From positions 78,539,833 through 78,603,832 of the forward strand of contig CM053141.1 in the NCBI GenBank assembly GCA_028571685.1: a stretch of DNA of 64,000 bases, in the 5' to 3' direction. The stretch comes from Heterohyrax brucei. Taxonomy: Eukaryota > Chordata > Mammalia > Hyracoidea > Procaviidae. The translations under genes and the position numbers were made by a program. Of the stretch, positions 23,801 through 29,533 are shown in pieces (position 1 is the first letter of the stretch; the number at the start of each line of letters is the position of its first letter). The notes beneath the pieces were generated by a model. The model did no database searches and was not told where the DNA came from. It was given only the letters and a program-made list of their open reading frames with translations.

Positions 23801-25425
23801 GTCAAGTCATTCCAACATGCACGTCACAGTACTCTATCTCACACTTAAGCCTTTACCTATTAAGTCCCCTTGTTCTAGAATGCCTTCTCTTCAACTGAAT
23901 AATTCCCAACCCACCTTCAAGCTTCTGTTGAGGAGTCAACCCTAGTAAACTCTAAAGACCACGGAGGTTAAGGTAAGAGTCTCTCTGCATTCCTACACCA
24001 CCCCCACAGACTTCAGTGCTTAGACATATCACGTTATACTGAAGTTGTCTGTTTATATGTTGTCATGGTTTGAATTGTGTCCCCCCAAAAATGTGTGCAG
24101 CCATGTGGCTGGGATATGGTTCCCAGTATCTTCGAAATGTCCTTCATTGTGTGGTTTTGCTAACCTGTATGTTAAAGGATTAGGGTGGGGCTGTGAATTC
24201 CTGCTATGGGGGAAGCTTCCCTGGAGTATGGCTTGCCCCACTCTTAATGCTTTTAGCTTGCAAGGAATAAAAGGAAAAAGAACCAAGGACAATTTGAGAA
24301 CCTCGCTACCATCAAGCAAGCAGCACCGGGAGCAGAGCGCGTCGTTCAGACCAGAGGTTCTTGCGTTAGGACGCTCCCTGGACAATGACTGATGCAATAC
24401 TGGACTTTCCTCCAGAGCCGACAAGGGGAAAGTCTTTCCCTGGAGCGGACACCCTGAATATGGACTTGCAACCTACCGGACTGTGTAAGAATAAATCTTT
24501 CTTTGTTAAAGCCATCCACTCTGTGGTATTTAAATCTTTCTTTGTTAAAGCCATCCACTCTGTGGTATTTCTGTTAGAGTGGCACTAGCTGACTAAAACA
24601 TATGTCTTTCCTGTCCTATAGGTTTCTCAAGGGTAGCGGACTCATCGTGTCCATCTTTTCCCTGCAACTAGCACAGCGAATATGGTCAATAAATCCTTTG
24701 ATAAAAGAAATAACCAAGTTTTGATTACAAAACTGTTTCCGGTTTGGTAGGATCCAGGTATCCCCACACACAATCTTTCCCCCAATTCTGGTAAACTGGC
24801 TCCTTGAGCCAAGCTACTAAGTTGCTTAAAGAAAAATGTACTTGAGTTTAGATCCAAGACTGCTTTGCCTATGCCCCAGTCTAAAACAAAACAAAATAAA
24901 ACAAAACCAACCCAGTCCCGTCGAGTCAATTCCGACTCAAAGCGACCCTACTGGATGGAGTACAACTGCCGCACAGTTTCCAAGGACTACCTGGTGGACT
25001 CAAACTGCCAACCATTTGGTTACTATCTGCAGTTTTTGAACACTAAGCCACCAGGGCTTCTGCCCCAGAGTAGGAGGAAAAAAAAAAGGCATAGACACCT
25101 ACTATAAACCTCACATTGTTCTAAAGTGGGTTGGGGGTTGTTTACAAGCTCTTAGCTCAGAAAGGGCTGTCTGCTGGCCTTGCAACCTTCCCGCCTGCAA
25201 TCATACAACCCGCTGACAGAACTTCTACTCAGAACTCCACACGCCTCAGAAGGCACTTCCCCGCCGATGCCCAGAACTGGGAGCGCGAGGTTGCAGGAGC
25301 TTTGGCCTTAATGGCGGTCACCTTCTCCAAGGCAGCTCCTCATCTTCCAGGTCGCTCTCCACCACGGACCCTTCTATGATGGTTTCGTCACTGTCCCAGT
25401 CTGGGGCCTGGGCGCCTTCCTCCAT
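2768..25425 (-). CDS. ANKRD31: ANKRD31, N-terminal coding exons 1-4 (partial gene, runs off the left edge)
   Basis: ANKRD31 is a meiosis-specific ankyrin-repeat protein. In mouse it partners REC114 and is needed for properly placed and timed double-strand breaks, notably in the pseudoautosomal region (established knowledge). The coding join is 25425-25322, 17722-17649, 13102-12996 and 2808-2768, giving 326 nt, or 108 codons plus 2 nt. Every junction has AG/GT splice dinucleotides and the phases agree. The peptide begins [15 protein letters not shown] and later contains [13 protein letters not shown], both very close to the human N-terminus as I recall it. No ankyrin repeats fall in this part; they lie in later exons to the left. 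The segment is acidic and looks disordered. The three introns (about 7.6, 4.5 and 10.2 kb) are mostly transposons. The frame is intact, so this is a functional gene and not a pseudogene. The identification rests on memory of the human protein. Confidence 0.87.
2938..3105 (+). mobile_element. RTE (BovB-like) LINE, 3' end only
   Basis: Matches the terminal part of the longer RTE copies in the window, compared with 60170-60300 and 55785-55915. The purine-rich stretch at about 2938-2962 is followed by the GGCACAGGACC and TGTTTCATTCTG blocks. 5'-truncated. Confidence 0.7.
4240..4789 (+). mobile_element. Palindromic (fold-back) mariner element, copy A
   Basis: Inserted in the RTE at a TA dinucleotide (4238-4239 and 4790-4791). 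The right part, read forward, encodes the mariner transposase C-terminus (YSPDL-type box, then IKEILKGRH, then EGWT-like). The left part, about 4240-4404, is the reverse complement of about 4617-4789, so the element is a large inverted repeat with a spacer. The terminal inverted repeats read TGAGGTCTGAC-like. No full transposase is present. Confidence 0.8.
4828..5450 (+). mobile_element. L1 3' UTR fragment nested in RTE
   Basis: A 5'-truncated L1 that starts at GCCAAGCTGCC, inside the 3' UTR. Its flanks are AAAGGATATCTTTA (4814-4827) and AAAGATGTCTTTA (5451-5463), a slightly diverged target-site duplication of RTE sequence. The 3' end is A-rich. Confidence 0.85.
5532..6048 (-). mobile_element. 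Solo LTR, MaLR-type, inside RTE
   Basis: Antisense copy of the same LTR family as 24061-24600, 33360-33874 and 51713-52208. It shares the reverse complement of the GAATTGTGTCCCCCC start region and of the AATAAATTTCTC-type polyadenylation end. RTE sequence resumes immediately after at ACCATGGTAT. Non-coding. Confidence 0.78.
6618..6830 (-). mobile_element. AfroSINE
   Basis: Begins with an A18 tract (antisense orientation), then AACTCATAGTGACCCTA and, at the far end, the inverted tRNA-like head (CACTGCACCATCAGG). Nested in L1. Confidence 0.85.
7533..7693 (-). mobile_element. AfroSINE
   Basis: Full antisense copy: CAACTCACAGCAGTGGACAAAG, through GTTTCCACGGAG, to the head TTAACCACCGTGCCACCAGG. 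Nested in L1. Confidence 0.88.
8281..8544. other. ANKRD31 intron 3, unique sequence
   Basis: No repeat family or exon recognised. Confidence 0.45.
8545..8762 (-). mobile_element. AfroSINE, longer variant
   Basis: Antisense. It starts with TTGTTGTTAG and contains CGATGGCAACCCCATGTGTTAC and AACTCCTCTATGAGGTTTTC. This is the SINE variant with an extra internal segment. The head is at the right end (GTTTGTGCCATC). Confidence 0.75.
8763..8989. other. ANKRD31 intron 3, unique sequence
   Basis: Nothing recognised. Confidence 0.4.
8990..11100 (+). mobile_element. RTE (BovB-like) LINE, 5' UTR to mid-RT, 3'-truncated
   Basis: Carries the RTE 5' region (GACTAGGAAGAAGGACC), then the endonuclease frame ([11 protein letters not shown], followed by [10 protein letters not shown] at about 9355) and the linker. 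The RT region runs to about 11085, where homology stops. Several stops and frameshifts. A LINE lacking its 3' end implies a later deletion or rearrangement, because LINE insertion normally loses the 5' end. Confidence 0.82.
11101..11640. other. ANKRD31 intron 3, unique sequence
   Basis: AT-rich; no exon or named repeat recognised. Confidence 0.45.
11641..11852 (+). mobile_element. AfroSINE, longer variant
   Basis: Sense copy with the tRNA-like head (GGCACAATGGTTAAG), A-box/B-box region (GGTCAGCAGTTTGAACCC), the extra AGATGTGACAGTCTGCTTC segment, and tail TTGGAACTGACTCAACAGCA. Confidence 0.88.
11853..12995. other. ANKRD31 intron 3, unique sequence left of exon 3
   Basis: About 1.1 kb without a recognisable transposon. 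Small ORFs here (for example 12142-12330) have no recognisable similarity and sit in an intron, so they are not called as genes. Confidence 0.5.
12996..13102 (-). CDS. ANKRD31: ANKRD31 coding exon 3
   Basis: This 107-nt exon has acceptor TTTTAG|GCATGCC (13103/13102) and donor TCACAG|GTGTGT (12996/12995). With the G carried from exon 2 it gives exactly 36 codons, starting [13 protein letters not shown] and ending SEDTASQ, and leaves the frame at phase 0. The match to remembered human ANKRD31 ([13 protein letters not shown], then LQEQMNK and MMPVLSEDT) is the strongest single piece of evidence for the gene. Confidence 0.9.
13218..13278 (+). mobile_element. AfroSINE 3' fragment
   Basis: Only the tail remains: AGGGTTGCTATGAGTCAGAA and onward. 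Confidence 0.7.
13478..13642 (-). mobile_element. AfroSINE
   Basis: Antisense full-length-like copy ending in CCACTACACCACCAGGGTTT. Confidence 0.88.
13643..14744. other. ANKRD31 intron 2, AT-rich sequence
   Basis: Mostly unassigned. A-runs at 13784-13799 and 13818-13832 suggest decayed retroposon tails, and 13660-14290 may be old L1 5' sequence, but I cannot place it. Confidence 0.35.
14745..16965 (+). mobile_element. L1 LINE, ORF2 3' half + 3' UTR
   Basis: The ORF2 C-terminal region is followed by a 3' UTR with GGTCTTAAAAGCTAACAAGC and an AATAAATAAATAAATAA tail near 16938. An AfroSINE interrupts it at 15172-15350. It is related to the L1 fragments at 43941-44224 and, inverted, 47310-47957. 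Confidence 0.85.
15172..15350 (-). mobile_element. AfroSINE
   Basis: Antisense. Its tail has expanded into repeated ACCAAACCAACCC-type units (15172-15208) before the body; the head is CACTTAACCACTACACCACC. Confidence 0.87.
16966..17648. other. ANKRD31 intron 2, unique sequence
   Basis: No repeat or exon recognised before exon 2. Confidence 0.45.
17649..17722 (-). CDS. ANKRD31: ANKRD31 coding exon 2
   Basis: This 74-nt exon has acceptor GGAAG|GTTGCTG at 17723/17722 and donor GAAG|GTAAG at 17649/17648. It completes Arg from exon 1 and then encodes [18 protein letters not shown] followed by ISGMCE, leaving one base (G) for the next codon. The remembered human stretch (LLFDQDASLKSEFSLHP) is colinear, with conservative changes. 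It is flanked by short unique intron sequence, with a truncated mariner on the right and unique sequence on the left. Confidence 0.86.
17936..18247 (+). mobile_element. Palindromic mariner, copy B (truncated)
   Basis: The left arm and spacer are colinear with copy A (CACTATGGTCCCC, CCAGTAAACAAATAACTG, CACCTGATCTGGCC). It is cut at the AfroSINE that starts at 18248, and the right arm is absent beyond it. Confidence 0.75.
18248..18416 (-). mobile_element. AfroSINE
   Basis: Antisense, near full length, from CCAAACCAAAACC to the head CACTATGGCACCAGGGTTTC. Confidence 0.9.
18417..18763. other. ANKRD31 intron 1, unassigned
   Basis: Contains an open frame on both strands (18547-18822 +, 18594-18779 -) with no recognisable protein. 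Treated as non-coding. Confidence 0.4.
18764..18920 (+). mobile_element. AfroSINE
   Basis: Sense copy: GTCCTGGTGGCACTGTATTAAG head, GGTTGGCAGTCTGAATC B-box region, tail TTGGAATCAGTGGCAATGG. Confidence 0.87.
20372..20498 (-). mobile_element. AfroSINE fragment
   Basis: Antisense, truncated in the head. Includes GGATCCAACTCATGGCGACCC. Confidence 0.82.
20893..21040 (-). mobile_element. AfroSINE variant
   Basis: Antisense, with GGTTCCAATTGATAGCAACC and AGGGTTTTCTCAGCTG; nested in L1M. Confidence 0.75.
21543..21695 (-). mobile_element. AfroSINE variant
   Basis: Antisense, with AACTCATGGCGACCCTAAAT and CTGCCACATCTTTCTTCTG. Confidence 0.8.
21730..21896 (-). mobile_element. AfroSINE
   Basis: Antisense, full-length-like; ends CACTATACCACTACACCCCC. 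Confidence 0.85.
21940..22754 (+). mobile_element. LTR-like repeat inside L1
   Basis: L1M sequence is interrupted from TGATGGTTAATTTCATATG to TGGTATTTCTGTTATGGG, and L1 resumes at about 22760. The 3' end resembles the MaLR LTR end (GTGGTATTTCTGTTA), with AATAAACACC at 22387. Family uncertain. Confidence 0.5.
22755..22849 (+). mobile_element. Old L1 (L1M) continuation
   Basis: ATCAATGGAATAGAGTCC through CAGTCAATTGATTTGTAAC is the next colinear piece of the 19085 element. Confidence 0.72.
22850..23650 (+). mobile_element. Possible solo LTR inside L1 (contains an AfroSINE)
   Basis: L1 sequence is split here. The insert starts TGAAGTTGG and ends CAGCAACA, that is TG...CA. It is flanked by CAAG at 22846-22849 and 23651-23654, as expected of a 4-bp LTR target duplication. 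AATAAA occurs at about 23456 on the plus strand. Minus-strand ORFs (22782-23003, 23414-23659) give peptides I do not recognise, so a decayed retrocopy is the alternative. Without the SINE the insert is about 630 bp. Strand is assigned from the AATAAA only. Confidence 0.45.
23038..23205 (-). mobile_element. AfroSINE
   Basis: Antisense, flanked by TTTAAGTGGC and CTTAAGTGAC as target duplications. Confidence 0.87.
23655..23820 (+). mobile_element. Old L1 (L1M) continuation and a SINE stub
   Basis: GCAATTAAATGAAGAAGTC and AAAATTAACTCAAAACAGATC are L1 ORF2, colinear with 22755-22849. 23778-23820 is a severely truncated antisense AfroSINE tail. Confidence 0.7.
23821..24060 (+). mobile_element. L2 LINE 3' end, part 1
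   Basis: Resembles the L2 3' region (CTAGAATGCCTTC, then ATTATACTG-type and GTCTGTTTATATGT). It continues after the LTR, at 24606-24707. Confidence 0.6.
24061..24600 (+). mobile_element. Solo LTR, MaLR-type, with exact 5-bp target duplication
   Basis: 540 bp from TGTCATGGTTTGAATTG to GACTAAAACA (TG...CA ends). TATGT occurs on both sides (24056-24060 and 24601-24605). The AATAAATC signal is at about 24491. It contains a 39-bp perfect tandem duplication (24492-24530 and 24531-24569). The ORFs here (24045-24392 + and 24053-24424 -) are chance frames. Confidence 0.88.
24606..24707 (+). mobile_element. L2 LINE 3' end, part 2
   Basis: CCTATAGGTTTCTCAAGGG, then CTAGCACAG and TCAATAAATCCTTTG, the usual L2 3' terminus. 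Confidence 0.6.
24884..25063 (-). mobile_element. AfroSINE
   Basis: Antisense. Low divergence in the body (GTCGAGTCAATTCCGACTCA, AGCGACCCTACTGG), so probably one of the younger copies. Confidence 0.9.
25064..25321. other. ANKRD31 intron 1, proximal unique part
   Basis: Unique and increasingly GC-rich toward exon 1. The + strand ORF 25131-25379 crosses the exon antisense and is not a gene. Confidence 0.5.
25322..25425 (-). CDS. ANKRD31: ANKRD31 coding exon 1 (start codon exon)
   Basis: The start ATG is the complement of 25423-25425. The exon encodes 34 residues, beginning [15 protein letters not shown] and ending with the acidic run [12 protein letters not shown], and leaves two bases (AG) to be completed to Arg by exon 2. 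The donor is AAG|GTGACC, with the intron starting at 25321. The start was chosen because it reproduces the remembered human N-terminus. The frame is open upstream for some 25 codons without another ATG, then meets a TAA. The 5' UTR continues rightward toward the CpG island; the transcription start is not determinable here. Confidence 0.88.
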
Positions 25426-25618
25426 CTTCAACTCGCACTCGTAGTCTTTTTCCCCTACTTCTCCTTCAAAAGGGAGACGGCCAGGGTAATTGTGAGTTTA
25501 CAAAATAATAATCACTAAATTCTTGGCGGGGGCTGGACGGCGGGCTGAGGGTGCTGAGGAGGTGGCGAGGTAGCCGGCTGGCACACGCCGTCCGCCTCAG
25601 TAACCCAGCCTGCTTCCG

Positions 25619-25632
25619 GCGCCAGAGGGCAG
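25619..25632 (+). promoter_or_regulatory. CTCF-like core motif
   Basis: GCGCCAGAGGGCAG matches the common CTCF core in 12 of 14 positions by hand. It sits inside the CpG island beside an inverted ETS site. Predicted from motif only. Confidence 0.4.
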
Positions 25633-25732
25633 CAGCGCGCCACGCGTCTGAGCCTCGCGCCGCGTGCGGCCCCGCCCCCGACTCCCGGGCCGGAAGTGGA
25701 TTCCTGGGTCCCGCGCCTTCGGAGTCGCCAGC

Positions 25733-25740
25733 CAACTGAC
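25733..25740 (+). promoter_or_regulatory. MYB-type site CAACTGAC
   Basis: This is a consensus-like MYB element in the CpG island. A second, CCAGTTGG on the same strand (inverted MYB core), lies at 25853-25860. A-MYB (MYBL1) drives many male meiotic genes, which suits ANKRD31, but binding is inferred from the motif alone. Confidence 0.35.
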
Positions 25741-25870
25741 TCTCGCGGGTTCCCGGGCACCTCCCGGAAAGGAAGAAGGGTCGGAGCTGCGGCTGTAAGC
25801 ACCGGAGAGGCAGCTGTGCCGCACAAAGACTGCGCGAATAGCGCGCCTGATGCCAGTTGGCGGTAAGGGA

Positions 25871-26413
25871 GACCTGAGTCAGGTTACCTGCGGTGCAGTC
25901 TGCTCTGTGTTTAAGACCCAGACCATGATAGAGGTGTCACCTCCATCTGCCTCCATCTGCCTCTGCAGTGGCCGAACTGCCTTTACATTCTGAATTTGTG
26001 AGCGGTGAGACCTAAGAGTGCTTTGCAGTGCACCTAGTGCTTACTTTCTTCTGATCCCTTTGACACTCCCCCCAAATGTCCCCTGAGGCGGGCAAAACTG
26101 GAACGTTTACCAGTTTTTAGATTAGGAATTTAAATTAGAGAGGTTAAATGGGAGATGTTCAGGCCAAGAAGATGCACTTCCCACGAAGCAAGTGTTTTGG
26201 ATTCACCTTGGAATCACCTTTGCCTAGCATGTAGTATGTGTTTAAGGGTGACAAACAGAACATGTGTGTTCTGACTCCCAAATCCAGTGCCCTTTTCAAT
26301 GTATGGAGTGGCTTTGCCATCGTTTTTTTTTTTTTTTTTTTTTCATTATTTTAAAGCACTACTATTTGAAACAATAGGTAGTCATCTTTTAAACTTACTG
26401 GAATAGTCCTCAC
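25871..26413. other. Unique sequence right of the CpG island
   Basis: Contains a T22 run at 26322-26343. A possible plus-strand short intron (GTAAGG at 25863 to CTCTGCAG at 25968) is described in the findings. No coding frame recognised. Confidence 0.4.
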
Positions 26414-26566
26414 CTTAGCCCTGGTGGTGCAGTGGTTAAGAGTTTGGCTGCCAACCAAAACGTCAGTAGTTCAACTCCACCAGCCTCTCCTTGGAAACTC
26501 GGTGGGGCAGGTCTGTTTTTTCCCACAGGGTCACTGCTAGTCAGCATTGACTGGACTGCAAGGAAT
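26414..26566 (+). mobile_element. AfroSINE
   Basis: Sense copy: AGCCCTGGTGGTGCAGTGG head, CCTCTCCTTGGAAACTCGG. Confidence 0.88.
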
Positions 26567-26596
26567 TTTTCTAGCACTTTGAATCAGGCAACTAAA

Positions 26597-26792
26597 TACA
26601 AAACAAAACCCATTGCCTTGGAGTCAATTTTGATTCATAGTAACCTCCTAAAACGGAATAGAACTGTCCCAGATGGTTTCCAATGCTGTAATCTTTATGG
26701 AAGCCGATTGACACATCTTTCCTGGAGCATGGCTTCCAACTGGCAGGCTTTGGGTTGGCAGCCGAGTCCTTTAACTGCACTACCAGGGCTCC
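26597..26792 (-). mobile_element. AfroSINE, longer variant
   Basis: Antisense, with the extra ATCTTTATGGAAGCCGATTG segment; ends CACTACCAGGGCTCC. Confidence 0.86.
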
Positions 26793-26799
26793 TTCTCAT

Positions 26800-26978
26800 T
26801 AGGATTAGTTGATTCCAAATCACAACAGAACTCCACGTGTGTCACAATAGAACTGTGTCCACTAGGTTTTCAGTCGCTGATTTTTAAGGAGTAGATTGCC
26901 AGGACTTTCTTCTGAGGCATCTCTTGGTTGACTTGAACCTTTAGCCTTCTGGTTAGCAGTCTCAGGCATTTGTACTAG
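26800..26978 (-). mobile_element. AfroSINE variant
   Basis: Antisense, decayed; keeps AGGTTTTCAGTCGCTG and CTTCTGGTTAGCAGTC. Confidence 0.72.
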
Positions 26979-27097
26979 ACCTCTTTGTTTCTTTTACACC
27001 TCTCCATTTACATCCTCCATGTTTAAATCAAACCTAAAGTTTTATTAGCTTTCCAGCTCACCTATCTAGCTGTGCTGCAACTTTATTAAAAGTGTGA

Positions 27098-27500
27098 TTG
27101 CTCCACTACTTGGAATATATCCTACAGAATCAAGGCCTTTCACACCAACGGACACATGCACAAGAATGTTTATCGCAGCACGGTCCATGATAGCAAAAAG
27201 ATGGAATCAACCCAGATGCCCAACAACAGAGGAATGGATAGGTAAACTATAGTATATATACTCAATGGAGCACTATGCAATGATAAAGAATAATAAGACT
27301 CCAGGAAACATCTTATAACCTGGTTTAAACTGGAAGACATTACGGTGAGTGAAAATAGTCAGTGATAAAAGGACAAATATTGTATGAGACCCCTACGATA
27401 AGATCTCAAAAACAAACTTATGTATAGAAGAAAAGACTCTTTGTTGGCTGCAAGGGTAGGAAGGGAGGGAGGGTGAGGGGGGGAGGGTTTGTGTGTTACT
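27098..27500 (+). mobile_element. L1 3' UTR fragment
   Basis: Colinear with 770-1150 of the window (TGCCCAACAACAGAGG, GGACAAATATTGTATGAGAC, the GAAGGGAGGGAGGG tract). Truncated at both ends. Confidence 0.83.
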
Positions 27501-27516
27501 GGAAGTTATGCCACAG

Positions 27517-27715
27517 GAATTTTAAGTATCAGGAGGGTCACCCATGGTGGACAGGTGTCAGTGGAGCTTCCCTAATGAGACAAACTAGGAAGAAAGACCT
27601 GTCACCTGTCAAAGAAAGCAACTGATAGCAGATATCTTGCTTTGATAGCTGTAGCAAGGGATTTGAACATGTTGGCTGTCATAAGGATGACACAGGACTG
27701 TTATTATGTTGGAGT
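27517..27715 (+). mobile_element. RTE-derived fragment
   Basis: Begins like the RTE 5' UTR (GTGGACAGGTGTCAGTGGAG, GAAGAAAGACCTG), then departs to sequence I cannot place. Confidence 0.55.
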
Positions 27716-28021
27716 CATCAGCTATCTATTATTTACTAAAGCCCACAGTTTACATTAGCGTTCACTCTGTGCTGTATAGTCCTATGGGTTTTGACAAATA
27801 CTTACTGTTGTGTGTCCACCATTACATTATCATACAGAATGGTTTCACTGCCCTAAAAATGTCCTGTGAACTACTCAGTCATCTCTCCCATTTCTGCCTC
27901 CCCTAATCTCCTGGCAACCACTGGTCTTTTGGTTGTCTGTATAGTTTTGCCTTTTCTAGAACATCACAAAATTAAAATCATACAGTAAGCAGCATTTTCC
28001 AATTTAGTTCTTTCATTTAAG

Positions 28022-28192
28022 CCATAAAACCAAGCCAAACCCATTGCTGTAAAGCTGATTCCAACTCATAGAGACCTTATGAGACAGAGTAGAATTGCCC
28101 CATAGAGTCTCCAAGGGGCACCTGGTGGATTTGAAGTGCTAATCTTCTGGTTAGCAGCCATAGCACTTAATCACTTCACCACACAGTGATAC
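28022..28192 (-). mobile_element. AfroSINE
   Basis: Antisense full-length-like copy nested in L1M. Confidence 0.86.
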
Positions 28193-28249
28193 AAATTTAA
28201 GTTTCCTCCATGTCTTTTCATAGCTTGATAGCTCATTTCCTTTTATCAA

Positions 28250-28296
28250 CAAATCAAATCGAACCAAACCTGTTGCTCTTGAGTCAATTGAGTCAT
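28250..28296 (-). mobile_element. AfroSINE tail stub
   Basis: Only the 3' tail (AACCAAACCTGTTGCTC and onward) is present. Confidence 0.55.
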
Positions 28297-28659
28297 ATTT
28301 ATCTTACTAATAAATAATACTCCATTATATGGATGCACTACAGTTTGTGTATCCATTTAACTATTGAAGGATGTCTTGCTTGCTTCCAATTTTTAGCATT
28401 GATGAATAAAGCTGCTAAGCATTCTTATTGAAGGTTTTTGTGTAGTCATAGGTTTTCAGCCCATTTGGGGAAGTACTTAGAAATACTACTGCTGGATCCT
28501 TTGGTAAGCCTATGTTTAGCTTTGTAAGAAACTACCAAACTCTTTCAAAATGGTTGTACCGTTTATACAACCAGTGATGAAAGAGAATTCCTGTTGCTCC
28601 ACACCCTTACTAGCAGTTGCTGTAGCGCATATTTTAGATTTTAGCCATGCTAACAGGTG

Positions 28660-28776
28660 TGTGGAAACCATGGTGGCATAATGTTAAAAGCTATGGCTGT
28701 TAACCAAAAAGTCAGCAGTTCAAATCCACTATAGTGTTGCTATGAGTTGGAGTCAACTTGACAGCAGTGGGTTTGG
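28660..28776 (+). mobile_element. AfroSINE, internally deleted
   Basis: Sense copy: head (CATGGTGGCATAATG), B-box, then directly the tail GTTGCTATGAGTTGGAG; the middle is missing. Confidence 0.78.
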
Positions 28777-28837
28777 TTTGTAGTGTGTGTAGTGGTATCT
28801 TTTTGTTTTAATTTGCAGTTCTCTAATGACATATAAA

Positions 28838-28870
28838 AAGAGCCCTGGTGGCACAGTGGTTGGTTTCTGT
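28838..28870 (+). mobile_element. AfroSINE head fragment
   Basis: AGCCCTGGTGGCACAGTGG, then unrelated sequence. Confidence 0.6.
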
Positions 28871-29139
28871 AAAGATAGTGTGGTGGAATGTCTGACCTCT
28901 AAATTCACAAGGAGGGAAAAGAATCAAGATCAGCAGCCTGTTTCTCAGGGTCAGTCTCAGTTTCTTATCCATTAGGCTTCTCAGATATGAATCAGATACT
29001 TCTGCTCCTCTAACTACAGAGGACACATATCAGTGTAATACTACTGTAAGAAATAAACACATAAATTATAATTAGACTATAAGGTAGTCATTTCCCATCA
29101 TCTGTATTATATACTGTGCAGTGGATTGAGGATTATACA
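28871..29139. other. Unique intergenic sequence
   Basis: No family recognised. Confidence 0.4.
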
Positions 29140-29353
29140 AAACTGTGAATGTGCATATATGCATATATAGGATGTTGCCCTACTGGACTCTGACTAGAGG
29201 AGAGTGGAGAGGGTGGAGAAGAGGGGGCAGGAGATTGTTAAGAGGATATAACATGTATAGAATGGAAAGGAGGAGTGTGCTGTCACCAGGCAAGAAGAAC
29301 AGAAGTTGCTGCAAATAGGCGGGCAAGGTGGGCATGAAAATTTAAACTTGGTT
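29140..29353 (+). mobile_element. L1 3' UTR fragment
   Basis: Colinear with 1790-1970 of the window (GAGGAGAGTGGAGAGGG, GGAGATTGTTAAGAGGAT, GTGCTGTCACCAGGCA). Its end forms the left arm of the palindrome at 29233-29489. Confidence 0.83.
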
Positions 29354-29489
29354 TAAATTGCACACTTCAACCAAGTTTAAATTTTCATGCCCACCTTGCC
29401 CGCCTATTTGCAGCAACTTCTGTTCTTCTTGCCTGGTGATAGCACACTCCTCCTTTCCATTCTATACATGTTATATCCTCTTAACAATC
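29233..29489. repeat. Near-perfect palindrome, 121-bp arms, 15-bp loop
   Basis: 29233-29353 is the reverse complement of 29369-29489 with a single mismatch by hand (29282 against 29440), around a 15-bp loop. Both arms are L1 3' UTR. Confidence 0.93.
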
Positions 29490-29492
29490 ACA

Positions 29493-29533
29493 ATGCTATA
29501 TATATATACATATAGATATGTATATATATATGT
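29493..29533. repeat. TA-rich microsatellite
   Basis: TATATATATACATATAGATA-type repeat directly beyond the palindrome. Confidence 0.85.

Larger units (their letters stand above)
25530..25870. promoter_or_regulatory. CpG island, probable ANKRD31 promoter / first-exon region
   Basis: This is the only CpG-dense stretch in the window. I count about two dozen CpGs in 25561-25740, while the rest of the window is AT-rich and CpG-poor. It contains a GC box (CCCGCCCCCG, 25671-25680), an ETS-type site CCGGAAGT (25690-25697) and its inverted form CTTCCGG (25613-25619), and no TATA box that I can see. It lies just upstream of ANKRD31 exon 1 in the right orientation. Bidirectional activity is possible but not shown. 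Confidence 0.8.
27725..28830 (-). mobile_element. Old L1 (L1M), antisense 3' region
   Basis: Typical inverted L1M 3' sequence: CTGGCAACCACTGGTC, TAGTTTTGCCTTTTC, CATGTCTTTTCATAGC, TGATGAATAAAGCTGC. Interrupted by SINEs at 28022 and 28660 and by a stub at about 28250-28296. Confidence 0.83.

Noticed and set aside
24053-24424. 123-codon minus and 115-codon plus frames
   Set aside because: Both fall inside a solo LTR with exact target duplication.
25466-25826. Overlapping 75-103 codon frames in the CpG island
   Set aside because: GC-rich sequence has few stops; the true ANKRD31 start lies at 25425 and these frames do not match its N-terminus.
26414-26566. tRNA-like A- and B-box sequence
   Set aside because: It is the tRNA-derived head of a SINE, as in all other copies; no stand-alone tRNA gene was seen.
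26432-26812. 126-codon plus-strand frame
   Set aside because: Spans two AfroSINEs in opposite orientation.
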